Source of the DNA: Puccinia triticina
Taxonomy: Eukaryota; Basidiomycota; Pucciniomycetes; Pucciniales; Pucciniaceae
Direction of reading: 5' to 3'
Assembly (NCBI RefSeq): GCF_026914185.1
Contig: NC_070565.1
Span: 1,426,001 to 1,490,000 of the forward strand
Length of the DNA stretch: 64,000 bases
The notes under the pieces are model-generated. The model was not told where the DNA came from. It made no database searches and saw only the letters and a program-made list of their open reading frames with translations. Both the position numbers and the translations under genes were made by a program. Positions 52,046 to 62,186 of the stretch are shown here, one piece after another (position 1 is the stretch's first letter; every line of letters begins with the position of its first letter).

Positions 52046-52786
52046 TCCGATTGACCCGGCAAACTCATACACTCTGATGTTGGATCATTTGAGGTCCAAT
52101 CCAGGGAAGGGTACAAGTACTTTGTAACCTTCATTGATGATTTCTCAAAATTTGTTTCCTTTTTTCCGATGAAATCAAAATCAGACGTATTTTCCTGCTT
52201 CAAACTTTTTCGTGCCCATTTTGAACAAGATTGAGCGCACAAAATACTTGCATTGCGCTCTGATAACGGCGGTGAATACATGTCATCTGAGTTTTCCTCC
52301 TACCTGGATCAAGCTGGAATTTCACACAAGCCCGGACCTCCGCATTCCCCCAAGCTAAACGGTGTTGCAGAACGGACAAACCAAACCATAGGGAATCTGA
52401 TCCGTTGTTCCCTTCTGAGTGCAGGCCTGCCCAAATTCTTTTGGGCCAATGCCCTCCGTCACGTGTCTTTCTCTCTAAACTCTGTCCCCTGCTACACCCC
52501 AGCAGGCTTCAAGCCACCAAACGAGGTCCTGGATAAGCCACTTGTCAACTTGTTGTCCCTACACCCTTTCGGTTGCTTGGTTTGGTACAAAGTTCCAGAA
52601 GCGGATAGGAAGAAACTGGATAAGAAAGGTCAATCAGCAATGCTTCTCTCCTATCTTGGAGACGGAAACGGGTATTGAGTATGGGATCTGGAAAGGAGGT
52701 CTGTCATAAAAACTCGAGATGTCCTCTTTGATGATATCTCTTTCCCTTACGGTGCTGAGCTGAAACATGAGCCATCACCCGTAGCT
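52046..52786 (+). pseudogene. Copia integrase core (broken)
   Basis: The core begins at HSDVGSFEVQSREGYKYFVT in one frame, has a TGA after RAHFEQD (about 52232), then continues LRSDNGGEYMSSEF (second Asp) and KLNGVAERTNQTIGN (Glu). A TGA at 52676-52678 sits where Trp is expected (NGYxVWDLE), a G-to-A type change. Catalytic residues are otherwise present. Confidence 0.85.
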
Positions 52787-54820
52787 GTGGAACTTCCTTG
52801 GCCCATCCAATCTACTCCTCCTGCTCAACCGCACCGTCAACCTCCCAAATCAATCCTGGGACCTGATCCCATTCGTGAAAACCTACCGCCACTGGAAATT
52901 CCTTTGAAACCAAGATTTGACCGTCGTCTGACAGCATCTATTCATGCAGTACCGGTCCAGCAACCTTCTCCGCCTGTTTTGTCTCCTCTGATCCCTTCCC
53001 CTCCTCCTCCCTCTCCTAGTTCCCCCTGCCCTCCCCCTCCCCCTCCTCCCCCCTCCCCCTCCCCTCAGTCTCCTCCCTCATCTCCCCCGGTTCCCCAAGC
53101 TCCTCCACCTCTTTCTCCCTCCCCTCGACCTCAGTCTTCAATCCCAGAACCGGCTAACCCTCCGTCGCAGGCTGCGGACCTTAGGAACCCGTCTCCTCCA
53201 ACTCGTTGTTCCGGCCTTCAAAGGCGCGCCCCCGATCGGTACGGTACATGGTCAAAATCCGCATCAGCCGCTGATGAAGTCAACACCCCAAAAACCTGGA
53301 AGCAGCTGCTGCGCTCACCAAACAAAGCTAAATGGTTGAAGGCGGCTGACAAGGAATTTGTCTCTCTCCTCGGCATGGACACCTGGCGATTGGTCCCTCG
53401 CCCGGCCAAGCGTAAAATCATAAAGTCCAAGTGGGTCTTTAAAATTAAACGCCAGCCCAATCATTCAATCCAAAAGCTGAAGGCCAGATTAGTTGCAATG
53501 GGATACACCCAAGTCCACGGAGTAGACTACAAGGAAGTGTTTGCACCCACTCTCCGGCAAGAAACTCTTTGCTTGATTCTGAGCTTTTTGGCAATCAAGA
53601 AGTGGAAAGGCAGGCAGGTTGATTTTAAAACCGCCTTTCTGAACGGTCATCTCAAAGAGCCTGTCTTTATGGAACAACCTCCTGGATTTGAAGACCCAGC
53701 GCACCCGGACTGGGTCTGCAAAGTTCACCGTTCGATCTACGGCCTGAAGCAGTCTCCACGCGAGTGGAACAAAGAGCTACATGATGGCCTTCTACAAGCA
53801 GGTCTTACCCAATCTCGCTATGACCCCACCTTATACTTCACCATCAGGAACAGAAACCTTGTTGGTGCGGTCACTGTTCACGTTGAGGATCTGGCAATTG
53901 TGGGGGAGCCACTGTTTGTAGACTCACTCATTACTTTGTTAGGTAGGCGCTTCAAAATAGGAGCGGACGAGGAGCTCCATCACTTCTTGTCAATGAAAAT
54001 TGAGCGCGACCTTGACAACAAGGCAGTCTATCTTTCCCAACCGCACTATATCACCAACATGCAGAAACAATTTCTAGTCAAATCCCCGGTCTCGGTCTGT
54101 ACTCCTACTGATTCAGTTTTCAAAGATCTAGTACCCCACAAAGCAGGCGAGACGCCGTCCCCCGTTTCTTACCCCCAGCTGGTTGGTGCCCTTCTCTGGG
54201 CATCTCAATGTACCCGTCCGGATGTGTCCTTTGCGGTCAACAGGCTCTCTCAGTTTCTGCGAGACCCTTTGGAAGCTCACTGGCAGGTGGCTGTTAGGGC
54301 TCTCCACTACTTGATTTCTACCAAAGACCTTCGTCTGCGACTTGGAGGTTCCCTGACCTGCTCTGGTTTTTTGGATTTGGATTGGGCTGAAGACCGTCAT
54401 GAAAGGAAATCAACGTCTGGATACACCTTCTGCCTTGGCGATGGCGCTATCTCCTGGAAATCTTGGAAGCAAGCCACGGTTTCACTCTCCAGCACAGAGG
54501 CTGAGTACAAAGCTATGTCCGACTCATGTAAAGAAGGACTATGGCTACAGTACATTTTGACAGAACTCAAGCTCCGTCCGTGCTCCGCTATTCCTCTTCA
54601 TGTTGACAACGCCGGAGCAGAAGCGCTTGCAAAGAATCCTGAGCATCACGCGCGCACCAAACACATTGATGCTTGGTACCATTTCTCACGCGAGTGTGTA
54701 AAAAGCAGGAAGATCACGGTACTCCATGTCTCGACAAAGGACATGCTTGTGGACATGTTGATCAAACCTCTCAACCGGGTTCTTCTGGAGGAACATTGTG
54801 CGCGCTTTGGGGTAGTCTAG
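52787..54820 (+). CDS. Copia reverse transcriptase-RNase H with altered YVDD box
   Basis: A 677-residue frame. The first 150 residues are a Pro/Ser linker with long proline runs. The reverse transcriptase starts near AADKEFVSLLGMDTWRLV and contains KARLVAMGYTQ, FKTAFLNGHL and YGLKQSPREW. The active-site box reads VHVEDLAIVG in place of the usual YVDD, so the first metal-binding Asp is Glu. RNase H follows (CSGFLDLDWAEDRHERKSTS, STEAEYKAMS, HVDNAGAEALAKN, ARTKHIDAWYHF). The frame is long and clean, but the element upstream is broken and the active site is doubtful. Confidence 0.9.
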   Translation: MELPWPIQSTPPAQPHRQPPKSILGPDPIRENLPPLEIPLKPRFDRRLTASIHAVPVQQPSPPVLSPLIPSPPPPSPSSPCPPPPPPPPSPSPQSPPSSPPVPQAPPPLSPSPRPQSSIPEPANPPSQAADLRNPSPPTRCSGLQRRAPDRYGTWSKSASAADEVNTPKTWKQLLRSPNKAKWLKAADKEFVSLLGMDTWRLVPRPAKRKIIKSKWVFKIKRQPNHSIQKLKARLVAMGYTQVHGVDYKEVFAPTLRQETLCLILSFLAIKKWKGRQVDFKTAFLNGHLKEPVFMEQPPGFEDPAHPDWVCKVHRSIYGLKQSPREWNKELHDGLLQAGLTQSRYDPTLYFTIRNRNLVGAVTVHVEDLAIVGEPLFVDSLITLLGRRFKIGADEELHHFLSMKIERDLDNKAVYLSQPHYITNMQKQFLVKSPVSVCTPTDSVFKDLVPHKAGETPSPVSYPQLVGALLWASQCTRPDVSFAVNRLSQFLRDPLEAHWQVAVRALHYLISTKDLRLRLGGSLTCSGFLDLDWAEDRHERKSTSGYTFCLGDGAISWKSWKQATVSLSSTEAEYKAMSDSCKEGLWLQYILTELKLRPCSAIPLHVDNAGAEALAKNPEHHARTKHIDAWYHFSRECVKSRKITVLHVSTKDMLVDMLIKPLNRVLLEEHCARFGVV

Positions 54821-54890
54821 TTAATTTCTTGTCCTCTCCTTTTCTTTTCCTTTATGGTTGTTTTCTTTTGTTCTCTTCTTTCAGGTTCTC

Positions 54891-54904
54891 AGCAAGGGGG
54901 GGGG
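54891..54904 (+). other. Polypurine tract, copia
   Basis: AGCAAGGGGGGGGG directly before the 3' LTR; the same tract precedes the LTR at 18083. Confidence 0.8.
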
Positions 54905-55205
54905 TGTTGAGGTGTGGGTTGTAGTCATGTTTTCCTTTCTGCTTCCAACCTGTCCTTTCTCTTTCACATTCTGTGACATGTCATGTAGGGTAGTCTATTC
55001 ACCTGGGCAGCAGATGTGGAAGGCTTTTCCTCATCCTTCCACAAACTCATCTGCGCTGTGTTCTGCTGTCCCAGGTGAGCTTTTCTTTCTTTTTCTCTCT
55101 TTCTTTTTCTTCCTCAGCTTTCTCTTGTTTCCCTCATGATGCAATGAACTTATCCTTCCACAAACTCATCTGCGCTGTGTTCTGCTGTCCCAGTTCACTG
55201 CAACA
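54905..55205 (+). repeat. 3' LTR of the copia element
   Basis: 301 bp, one noted difference from the 5' LTR (CCACAAACTC versus CCACGAACTC). Followed by the target duplication CATGT. Confidence 0.93.
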
Positions 55206-56419
55206 CATGTCTGGTGATTTACAAACTTTCACGCAATCATGAATGTGATCTCCGTCTCACTCAGCCTAGCAAAGCAAGTCCCCTTGATGCCGTCCAGACT
55301 TTTGTCCTAATCACCGTTGTCATAGTTATATTTGATGAAAGCCTGTTTTGGATGACATCAAATTTAGTGATAGTTTCTATCTCAATGCTGGTACCTCAAA
55401 AAACCTCAACCGGTTCTGAACGGACTGTACGTGCAATTTCCTACTGGCGTCTCTACAAGCAGCCGGGGTGGGGATAGATTTGTGATGTGCGCAGAATGTT
55501 TATCTCATGGTAAATGATCAATCCTTTTCTGGCACAAGATCATGCAAGCTGACATGGCACATGAACCTGTAGGAGCCCAGCTGGAATCCGGCAAGTGAAT
55601 TTCAAGCTATTGATTGGCTCTACTGCTTAGGTCAGACAAATAGATTGTGTGTGTATTGGTACTACATACAAGGGAGCCTTGAGATGAACATGTATCAAGT
55701 ACGAATTGGCCCTGTGAGTGAGTTCCTTGTCACTTCTACTTGGTCAACTGCTTGCCATGCTGACTTGTGGGGAACCGCAGGCTGAGTGTACCGGCTGGAG
55801 GAAACAGGGAATATGAATGTGCTCAGCTTCTCATGACTAGAATACTGGAGACATAATACTACTCACCAATTTTCAAAATTTGGTAACGGGAGAGTGGCAG
55901 CAATCAAGGGCATACGGCATGACGGATGCTTGGCTGGTTACACTCGTTGAAGAGCAGAGATGTCAGGAACCTACAAACTTGACTAAGTCCCTCTCTCGCC
56001 TGAGGCTTTGCCGGAGGGACTTATGACTAATCAGGGATTCTTGCATGAGAGATATTTTTGTTTTGGTGGTGTTTTCCTTTGAACCACCAGAACTTAACTC
56101 TGACCATCATTGTAGGTACCCGAAGGTAAAGAATGCAGCAAGTGTACCGGGGTCCATGAGCGTAGACAAAACTAGAACTGTTCTAAAACAGACCAGCGGT
56201 ACAGCATAAAGGGCAGGACCAAGCGGCGGTTTTAGACTAGGAGCGAGAGTGAGATATATAGAGAGCAGAGTCTCTTGGACGGACCACCATCCACACTCCT
56301 CACTCTTGACAGTTCTTGTTCCCGCTCACTCAACTCAATATTTCTCTGACTCAAAGAAATATTCGTAATTTTTAATTATAACATCTTTTTTACCTCAACC
56401 AACCTTATCTATAATCAAC
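55206..56419. other. End of duplication copy B, then leader of the right DIRS element
   Basis: 55206-55330 continues segmental copy B (TTTCACGCAATCATGAATGT versus TTTCACACAGTTATGAATGT at 32960). Near 55978-56030 lies a small CTAAGTCCCTC / GAGGGACTTA foldback. A TATATAG box near 56252 precedes the DIRS start. No gene is recognised. Confidence 0.45.
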
Positions 56420-56585
56420 ATGGTTGAATCAACAAGAGCAAAGAAGAGCAGCGCAAAGAATGTGAATAAGAACGCATCCACAAACAAAGATAGACAAGAC
56501 AATCAAGCGGCAGGAGAATGTAGAGGAGAAGAGACGTTAATATCTGGTAAGTGGTTGAGTACCAGACGACTGTGTAGTTCTATAA
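56420..56585 (+). pseudogene. DIRS Gag-like N-terminus (right copy)
   Basis: MVESTRAKKSSAKNVNKNAS, Lys/Asn-rich, cut after 55 codons by the element at 56586. A donor-like GTAAGT lies at 56547-56552. Similar in composition and position to 11378-10986. Confidence 0.4.
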
Positions 56586-57515
56586 GAGCAACTCCACCGC
56601 GGGCCCTAAATTGGGTCTCTAGTTGGAATTTACCGACTCAACCCGACCCACTGCGGGCGCTATTAGCGTCAAATTTTACAGGTGTCCCCAAATTTCATGC
56701 CCGAGTCCGTACATGTAGGGACTCCTAGAGACTCTCTCCAACGACCCAAAAGACACTGTCACATAACAACAACATTGTGAAACTCCATTGGTCACCTCCT
56801 CAATGAACGGAACCAATCTTACAATATGTACTCATCTCAATGAACGGAACCAACCGGCCATCAAGGAGATGTATTGCTCCTCTCGGTGACCGGAAAGAAC
56901 TGGCCATCAAGGAGAATTATTACTCATCTTGATCACCGGAACGAACCGGCCATCAAGGAGATTTATTGCTCCTATCAATGACCGGAACAAACCAGCTGTC
57001 GAGGAGAGTTATTATCCTCTCAATGACTGCTCCGTTCCGGCCATTGAGGGGAGTTATTACTCCTCTTGATGTCCGGAACGAACCGGGCATTGCAGCAGCG
57101 ACCGACCGGTTGTCAGCCACACACACACCAATCAATCCTCAATGACCGGTTCGTACCGGTCATTGAGGTGAGTCCACTTCATGATTTCTTGATGACCGCC
57201 ATGGAAGGCCATCAAACGAGGCGGTCATCAAAAAACATGCAAATGTTCTGGATGACCGGTTAGTGACGGCCATCAAGGAGTGTTATTTATGTATCCACCT
57301 CAGATGGTCATCGCACAAAGTGCATTCGTTCTGGATGACCAGTTTGTGCCCGTCATGGAATACATGTACATCGGTGGCGTGTCAGTGATTTTTAGAGACT
57401 CCCTTTAAGAGGCTCGCGGTATATGCCGCAGCAGTTTGGGGCGGTAAAACCTGCTGCGCAGTCCCGAAGATTGAATTTTAGCGACCCCAAACTAGGGCCC
57501 GCGGTGGAGATGCTC
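56586..57515. mobile_element. 930-bp TAA-target element filled with palindromic units
   Basis: Inverted ends GAGCAACTCCACCGCGGGCC and (complement) GAGCATCTCCACCGCGGGCC, flanked by TAA at 56583-56585 and 57516-57518, as in PIF/Harbinger-like elements. The interior (56800-57330) is about ten degenerate units of 50-60 bp around GACCGGAACGAACCGGCCAT and CAAGGAG, each self-complementary. No transposase. It splits the DIRS Gag region. Confidence 0.75.
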
Positions 57516-57889
57516 TAACTCCAGGAACATAGGGAAATATTCTTTGTCCGAACAACCATGTTTCTCTTGACCAAACAACTGGTGAAATCATTTCTCAGGA
57601 ATAAGGAAATTGACATGTAGCGTGATATTATTTTAGATGGTCGCACTGAATCCCGCAACGATGTAGCTCCAGGGCCAGAACCTGTCAATAAGAGCACTGG
57701 TGGTGACCTCGGTTTTGAGGAAGATGATATTGTCAAATCCAATCTCAAAGGAAATACTCCTATGAAAGAAGAACCTGAGTTCGTTGACTTAATAAAATCA
57801 ATGCCGAGTTAGTACAATCATATGAATAATCCAAAGAGGGAAACAATTATTCTGACGTTGATGGTGGTGTACCAATAGTTGTTGAAAAA

Positions 57890-58414
57890 TTGAACACAGA
57901 TGCGAAGTCAATCCTTATAGAGCAAGCAATTGCTGCATTGAATGCCGGTAACACGTCCGTGGCATCAGTCTTGATGAAAGCAGCAAACAAGATCAAATTG
58001 AACAAGTCTCGAGTCTCTGGATTAGAAAGCACTGCAGAAGACTCTCAAGATGGTGGCTTAATATATGCCGATGTGGGAACTACTCATGTCCACTTTGGGT
58101 ATGCACCTTTTCTAGACGAGAACATCAAGAAGTTGAGAGGTCCCTTACCTTTGACAATATTCAATAAGCTGTGGAGACATAATGCGATGTCTTGGAATCT
58201 AGAGAAACAACCGAAGTCCAAAGAATTGACCAACTCTAGTTATAAAGGTTTTCCATTTGTTCCCAAATGGCATATGACACACATGCACTGGACTTTCAAT
58301 CACAGAGATTTCTATCAAACACTTGCGGAAGTCTATAACAACAAGAAGTTTGCCAATATGCTTCTAGAACATAAGAAGAATGTCGATTTTATTTCAGACA
58401 CACAGAGTTCATGA
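57890..58414 (+). CDS. DIRS Gag-like protein, middle part (right copy)
   Basis: A 174-codon frame beginning KLNTDAKSILIEQAIAALNA (upstream frame broken), then the shared RGPLPLTIFNKLWRHNAM, then FVPKWHMTHMHWTFNHRDFY. It continues the family seen at 10739-9197. It ends at a TGA, and homologous sequence goes on at 58432. No catalytic motif; structural role inferred from position. Confidence 0.6.
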   Translation: MNTDAKSILIEQAIAALNAGNTSVASVLMKAANKIKLNKSRVSGLESTAEDSQDGGLIYADVGTTHVHFGYAPFLDENIKKLRGPLPLTIFNKLWRHNAMSWNLEKQPKSKELTNSSYKGFPFVPKWHMTHMHWTFNHRDFYQTLAEVYNNKKFANMLLEHKKNVDFISDTQSS

Positions 58415-58431
58415 TTGGTTTTTGTTAAGAT

Positions 58432-58686
58432 ATGTTAATGAGATCAAACACATTCGCGCATAGAGTAAACGTCAAAGGTGTTATGAAGATTCCCGACATA
58501 ACTAAATTGAAAGAGAATATTGTAGAAGATTGCTACAATACTTGTAGAGAGTTCGGCGAACTCAAGTGGGACAAAAATTATTATGCGCCTGGTTATGGTT
58601 TCTCCCACATTAACCCAGTTACCGGTGTGGAACTCCTAAAAGATCAGGAAAGAGCTGTGAGGGGAAATATTCAACTACACTACTAA
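58432..58686 (+). CDS. DIRS Gag-like protein, next part (right copy)
   Basis: An 84-codon piece (MLMRSNTFAHRVNVKGVMKI) including NYYAPGYGFSHINPVTG, which parallels NPYAAGGRRVGWDPIIG in the left copy. It ends where unrelated G-rich sequence begins. Confidence 0.5.
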   Translation: MLMRSNTFAHRVNVKGVMKIPDITKLKENIVEDCYNTCREFGELKWDKNYYAPGYGFSHINPVTGVELLKDQERAVRGNIQLHY

Positions 58687-59545
58687 TAATGTAGGAGAGG
58701 CTACAGGTGCTGGTGAGGCTGCCCTCTAGACTAATGCTGATGGAGAGAGGGTTACACTAAGAAAAAGAAAAGGGTGTGGCTGATGATTCTCTTTGACTTA
58801 GATGGCTTTAACACTTTATGAGTCTGAGGTGTATCAATCCTACTGAGTGAGAGAGGAGAAGTGAGAAGGGGAAAAGCAGAAGCTCTTGGGAGTCACTCTG
58901 AGATGGGTAATGAGATATATGCTGAGGGATATATTTCTATGGTGATGAAAGTGTATCTAAGTGTGATGTGTAAAGGTGCTACAGAGGGGATGTAGTAGAA
59001 AGTGCATATAAGGGTGATGTTTAAAAGGTGCTAAAGAGGGGATGTAGTAGAAAGTGCATGATGGGGATACAACATCTAGAGGGGTGTTTATATATGTGAG
59101 AAGTACTACAGGGGGGTGATACATGATGAGCACATAGTAACAATATCTGAAGATGAGCAGTAATGATGAAGGCGCAATGACCAAAGAGTGTACATGAAAG
59201 GTAACTATGTAGAAGATGAAATAATGATGAGCATTTGATAATAACTACAAGAGCTATGAAGGAATGTACTGCTGATATCATATGAAGAGAAAAATGAGTA
59301 ATGAAGTTATGTAAGATCTGCAGTCCTATGTAGCTATGATACTAATGAATGATGTATGTAATAATGCTAAGGATATGTATGAAGAAAATACCTGCCAAAA
59401 CTATACATGCCAATAACTGCTGATCCATTTGGAAATCCTAGGTGAAATGAGTGGGTGACTAGGGGTAAAATGGGATGTAGAATCTGAATATGAAGTAATA
59501 ATGAGGTATTTATGAAGGTTTTAGGTGATATGAGGGTGATAGTAT
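58687..59545. other. Inserted repeat-like sequence in the DIRS Gag
   Basis: Purine-rich, with tandem-like words (GGGGATGTAGTAGAAAGTGC twice, about 58985 and 59038). It separates two adjoining parts of the Gag-like protein, so it is an insertion, but I could not define inverted ends or a target duplication. Confidence 0.5.
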
Positions 59546-59848
59546 GAACAGGAACAGGGTTACCACACCGGGAACGCAAGATTGAATCTTCAAGCAAATA
59601 ATTTCCACAATGTTCCAAACACGGGTCAGCATCAAGCCAACGCTTTCAATAACCAAGGACAGACCCAATTCACACAAGGATCGTCTAGTGGTTCTCAATC
59701 ACAAATCCCTAATCAAGCACAGCATCAAGGATATAATAACGAGTCAAAGAAACGTGCAAGATCCGGATATAAGGGATCAAATTTCATTCATGGTTTTGGA
59801 GAGAAAAGAGCTTCCTCCAACCCACCCCCAGCATCCAACGCGAAGTAG
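59546..59848 (+). CDS. DIRS Gag-like C-terminal tail (right copy)
   Basis: The frame reads EQEQGYHTGNARLNLQANNF and a Gln/Asn/Gly/Ser-rich tail with basic KKRARSGYKGSNF, ending in TAG at 59848. Composition and position match the tail of the 9763-9197 piece (QQGGYKGNRF). Confidence 0.5.
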   Translation, partial: EQEQGYHTGNARLNLQANNFHNVPNTGQHQANAFNNQGQTQFTQGSSSGSQSQIPNQAQHQGYNNESKKRARSGYKGSNFIHGFGEKRASSNPPPASNAK

Positions 59849-59967
59849 GCGCTTTTTCCTTGTGATCCCTCTATTGTACTTTTTTTTCTAGAAGTTTTTA
59901 TTCTTTTAAAATCGTGAATCTAGTTCTAGTTTTGTCATATCATGAATTCCCTTTTTTCTGATTTGAT

Positions 59968-61074
59968 TTGTTTTTTCTTTTTGTTTGTGGTTTGTTTCTT
60001 AAACTTTGTGACCTACTGGATAGATACTCGTCTATAGTTATTGATTGGCCGCATAAAGTCGAATGTGAAATGAAAATTCTTTTTTGGCAATTCGCGTTAA
60101 AAAAGGCTGGTTTGAGCGAGATGTATGCAGATATTGTGCCTGGTTTCAAGTTTGGTTTCAGTCAAGGCATCCCATCACACGAACTAGGAGATAAAAAGTT
60201 CTTTATCCCACCAAACCATTGCTCGGCAACGCTGGCAGCTGAAAAGATTGAGAAATCATTCAAAAAAGAGGTGGCATCAAGAAGGATGTTTGGACCATTC
60301 TCAATAGAACAAATGTCCCGGAAATTCCGATTTTTTAGGTCAAGTCCCATGGGAGCCGTGGTGAACAACAACGGATCCGTACGACCAATCAACGATTTGT
60401 CTTTCCCTTGGAATGATCCGGAAGTTCCTTTGGTAAATTCCTTTGTGAATGCAAAAGATTTTACGACCACATGGGAAGATTTTAAGGTTGTAGCAAAGTT
60501 TTTCAAAGCACTGACAAAACCAGTGTTACTAGCCCTTTTTGACTGGGAAAAAGTGTATAGACAAATCCCGATGCACCCTTCACAGTGGCCTTTCTTGGTG
60601 GTACAGGATTTGAATGGCGGTCTATACCTGGATATTAGAATAACCTTTGGCGGCGTGGCTGGTTGCGGTGCTTTTGGGAGGCCAGCTGACGCGTGGAAAG
60701 ATATAATGGAATATGAGTTTAATCTAGTAAAGGTATTCAGATGGGTTGATGACAATTTTTTTGTTAAAGACAAAAACTCCTCAACAAGTATGAAAGACAT
60801 CGTGAATTACTCGACTAGACTTGGTGTTCAGACAAATGAACAGAAATTTTCCAAATTCTCCTACGAACAGAAGTTTATAGGTTTTATTTGGAATGGAAAA
60901 GACAAAACAGTACAGCTACCTAGCGCAAAGTTGTTGGAACGGATCAATCAGGTGCTGTTTTTCCTGATTGAAGTGGGGATTTTTTTGTTCAACAAAGTGG
61001 AGATTCTAGCGGGACGATTGAATCACGTGGCGTACATCCTACCACAGCTGAAGGCATACTTGAATAGCGTCTAA
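59968..61074 (+). CDS. DIRS-type reverse transcriptase (right copy)
   Basis: A 368-codon open frame; homology starts near SIVIDWPHKVECEM. Motif A is LLALFDWEKVYRQIP, followed by ITFGGVAGCGAFGRPADAW and the active-site box FRWVDDNFFVK with both Asp residues intact. It ends KAYLNSV at a TAA just before the RNase H linker, where the left copy has SLYRML. So RT and RNase H were one protein and this stop is a mutation. It copies the element RNA into DNA. Confidence 0.85.
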   Translation: MFFLFVCGLFLKLCDLLDRYSSIVIDWPHKVECEMKILFWQFALKKAGLSEMYADIVPGFKFGFSQGIPSHELGDKKFFIPPNHCSATLAAEKIEKSFKKEVASRRMFGPFSIEQMSRKFRFFRSSPMGAVVNNNGSVRPINDLSFPWNDPEVPLVNSFVNAKDFTTTWEDFKVVAKFFKALTKPVLLALFDWEKVYRQIPMHPSQWPFLVVQDLNGGLYLDIRITFGGVAGCGAFGRPADAWKDIMEYEFNLVKVFRWVDDNFFVKDKNSSTSMKDIVNYSTRLGVQTNEQKFSKFSYEQKFIGFIWNGKDKTVQLPSAKLLERINQVLFFLIEVGIFLFNKVEILAGRLNHVAYILPQLKAYLNSV

Positions 61075-61159
61075 AAGTTGATGGCTAGCTGGCATTTTTG
61101 TTATGCAAAGAGACCGGCTCCAATCAAGGTACTAGAGGACCTAGAAATCTGGTTCAACA

Positions 61160-62186
61160 CACCAGGAAAAAAAAGTAGTCACTTGATGGCAAGTGACATG
61201 ACACAGCTTTCTTTTCAGCTCCAACACTGCTCCAATGCTGCTCCTCTCCACCAGCACATCTAGGGCTCACATGATAGGTGTCAGGATCAAAGCACTCAAT
61301 GTGAAAAAACCAGATGATGCTCAGCTTTTGCCCTGGCCCAGCTGATGCTCAGCTTTTACCCTGGCCCAGATGATGCTCAGCTTTTACCCTGGCTCAGCTG
61401 ATGCTCAGTTTTTCCCCTGGCCCAGCTGATGCTCAGATTTGGAACTTGCCACCTGATGATCATTTTTGGCCCTGGCACAGCTGATGCTCAGCATTGGCCC
61501 TGGCACAGCTGATGCTCAGCATTGGCCGTGGCTCAGCTGATGCTCATCTTTGGCCCTAGCCAGCTGATTTTCAGCTCTGATCCTGTTCAAGCTGATTCCC
61601 ATCTTTTTCCCTGGTCTGGCTCAGCTGATACTCAGCAAGCTGATACTCAGCAAGCTGATACTCAGCAAGCTGATACTCAGCAAGCTGATACTCAGCAAGC
61701 TGATACTCAGCAAGCTGAGCATCAGCTGGCCAGCTGGCCCATGACTGGGTCAAAGCTGAGCATCAGCTGGGACAGGACTAGGAAAAGGCTAAGAAAAGAC
61801 TGGTACAAAGCTGAGCATCAGCTGCGCCAGGACTAGTAAAAAGTTGAGCATCACCTGGGCAATGACTGGTCAAGAGGCTTTATTCCAATTCTGAGAGTGA
61901 GCTGCGTGAAAAAGCTGAGTATGAGCTGGGCAAAAAAGCTGAGTATGAGCTGGGCAAAAAAGCTGAGTATGAGCTGGGTACCAAAGCTGAGTATCAGCTG
62001 GACAGAACTGAGGATCAGTTGGGCTCATCAAAAACTGAACAGGACCTCCTTGGTAAATTTTGGAAGTTGAGGAGATGGTGGAGAGATTGGGGTAGATAGT
62101 GGATAGATATTGGATAGATTGTGGGTAGCTGGCTGGAGCTGGTGTGATGTCACTTGCCATCAACTGACTATTTTATTTTCCTGGTG
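61160..62186. mobile_element. 1027-bp CACTA-like element in the DIRS RNase H
   Basis: Inverted ends CACCAGGAAAAAAAAGTAGT and (complement) CACCAGGAAAATAAAATAGT, continuing into TTGATGGCAAGTGACAT on both sides; 3-bp ACA flanks at 61157-61159 and 62187-62189. Deleting it restores the DIRS frame. The interior holds six units of the 15-mer GCTGATACTCAGCAA (61624-61713) and many GCTGATGCTCAGC words. CACCAGG/CACTA-type ends and a 3-bp duplication suggest the CACTA group. Confidence 0.75.

Larger units (their letters stand above)
36915..55205 (+). mobile_element. Ty1/copia retrotransposon, split by a nested gypsy element
   Basis: 301-bp LTRs at both ends, perfect 5-bp duplication CATGT (36910-36914 and 55206-55210), a primer-binding site after the left LTR, a polypurine tract before the right LTR, and copia order Gag, protease, integrase, reverse transcriptase, RNase H. 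Without the nested gypsy element (13091 bp plus a 4-bp duplication) it is about 5.2 kb. I noted one difference between the LTRs, yet the coding region carries several stops and frame changes. Confidence 0.93.

Noticed and set aside
58687..59545. CACTA element starting CACTACTAATAATG in the DIRS Gag
   Set aside because: No matching inverted right end or 3-bp duplication could be found.
61622..61720. Regular 15-bp repeats that could suggest a CRISPR array
   Set aside because: Direct tandem units without spacers, inside a transposon in a eukaryotic context.
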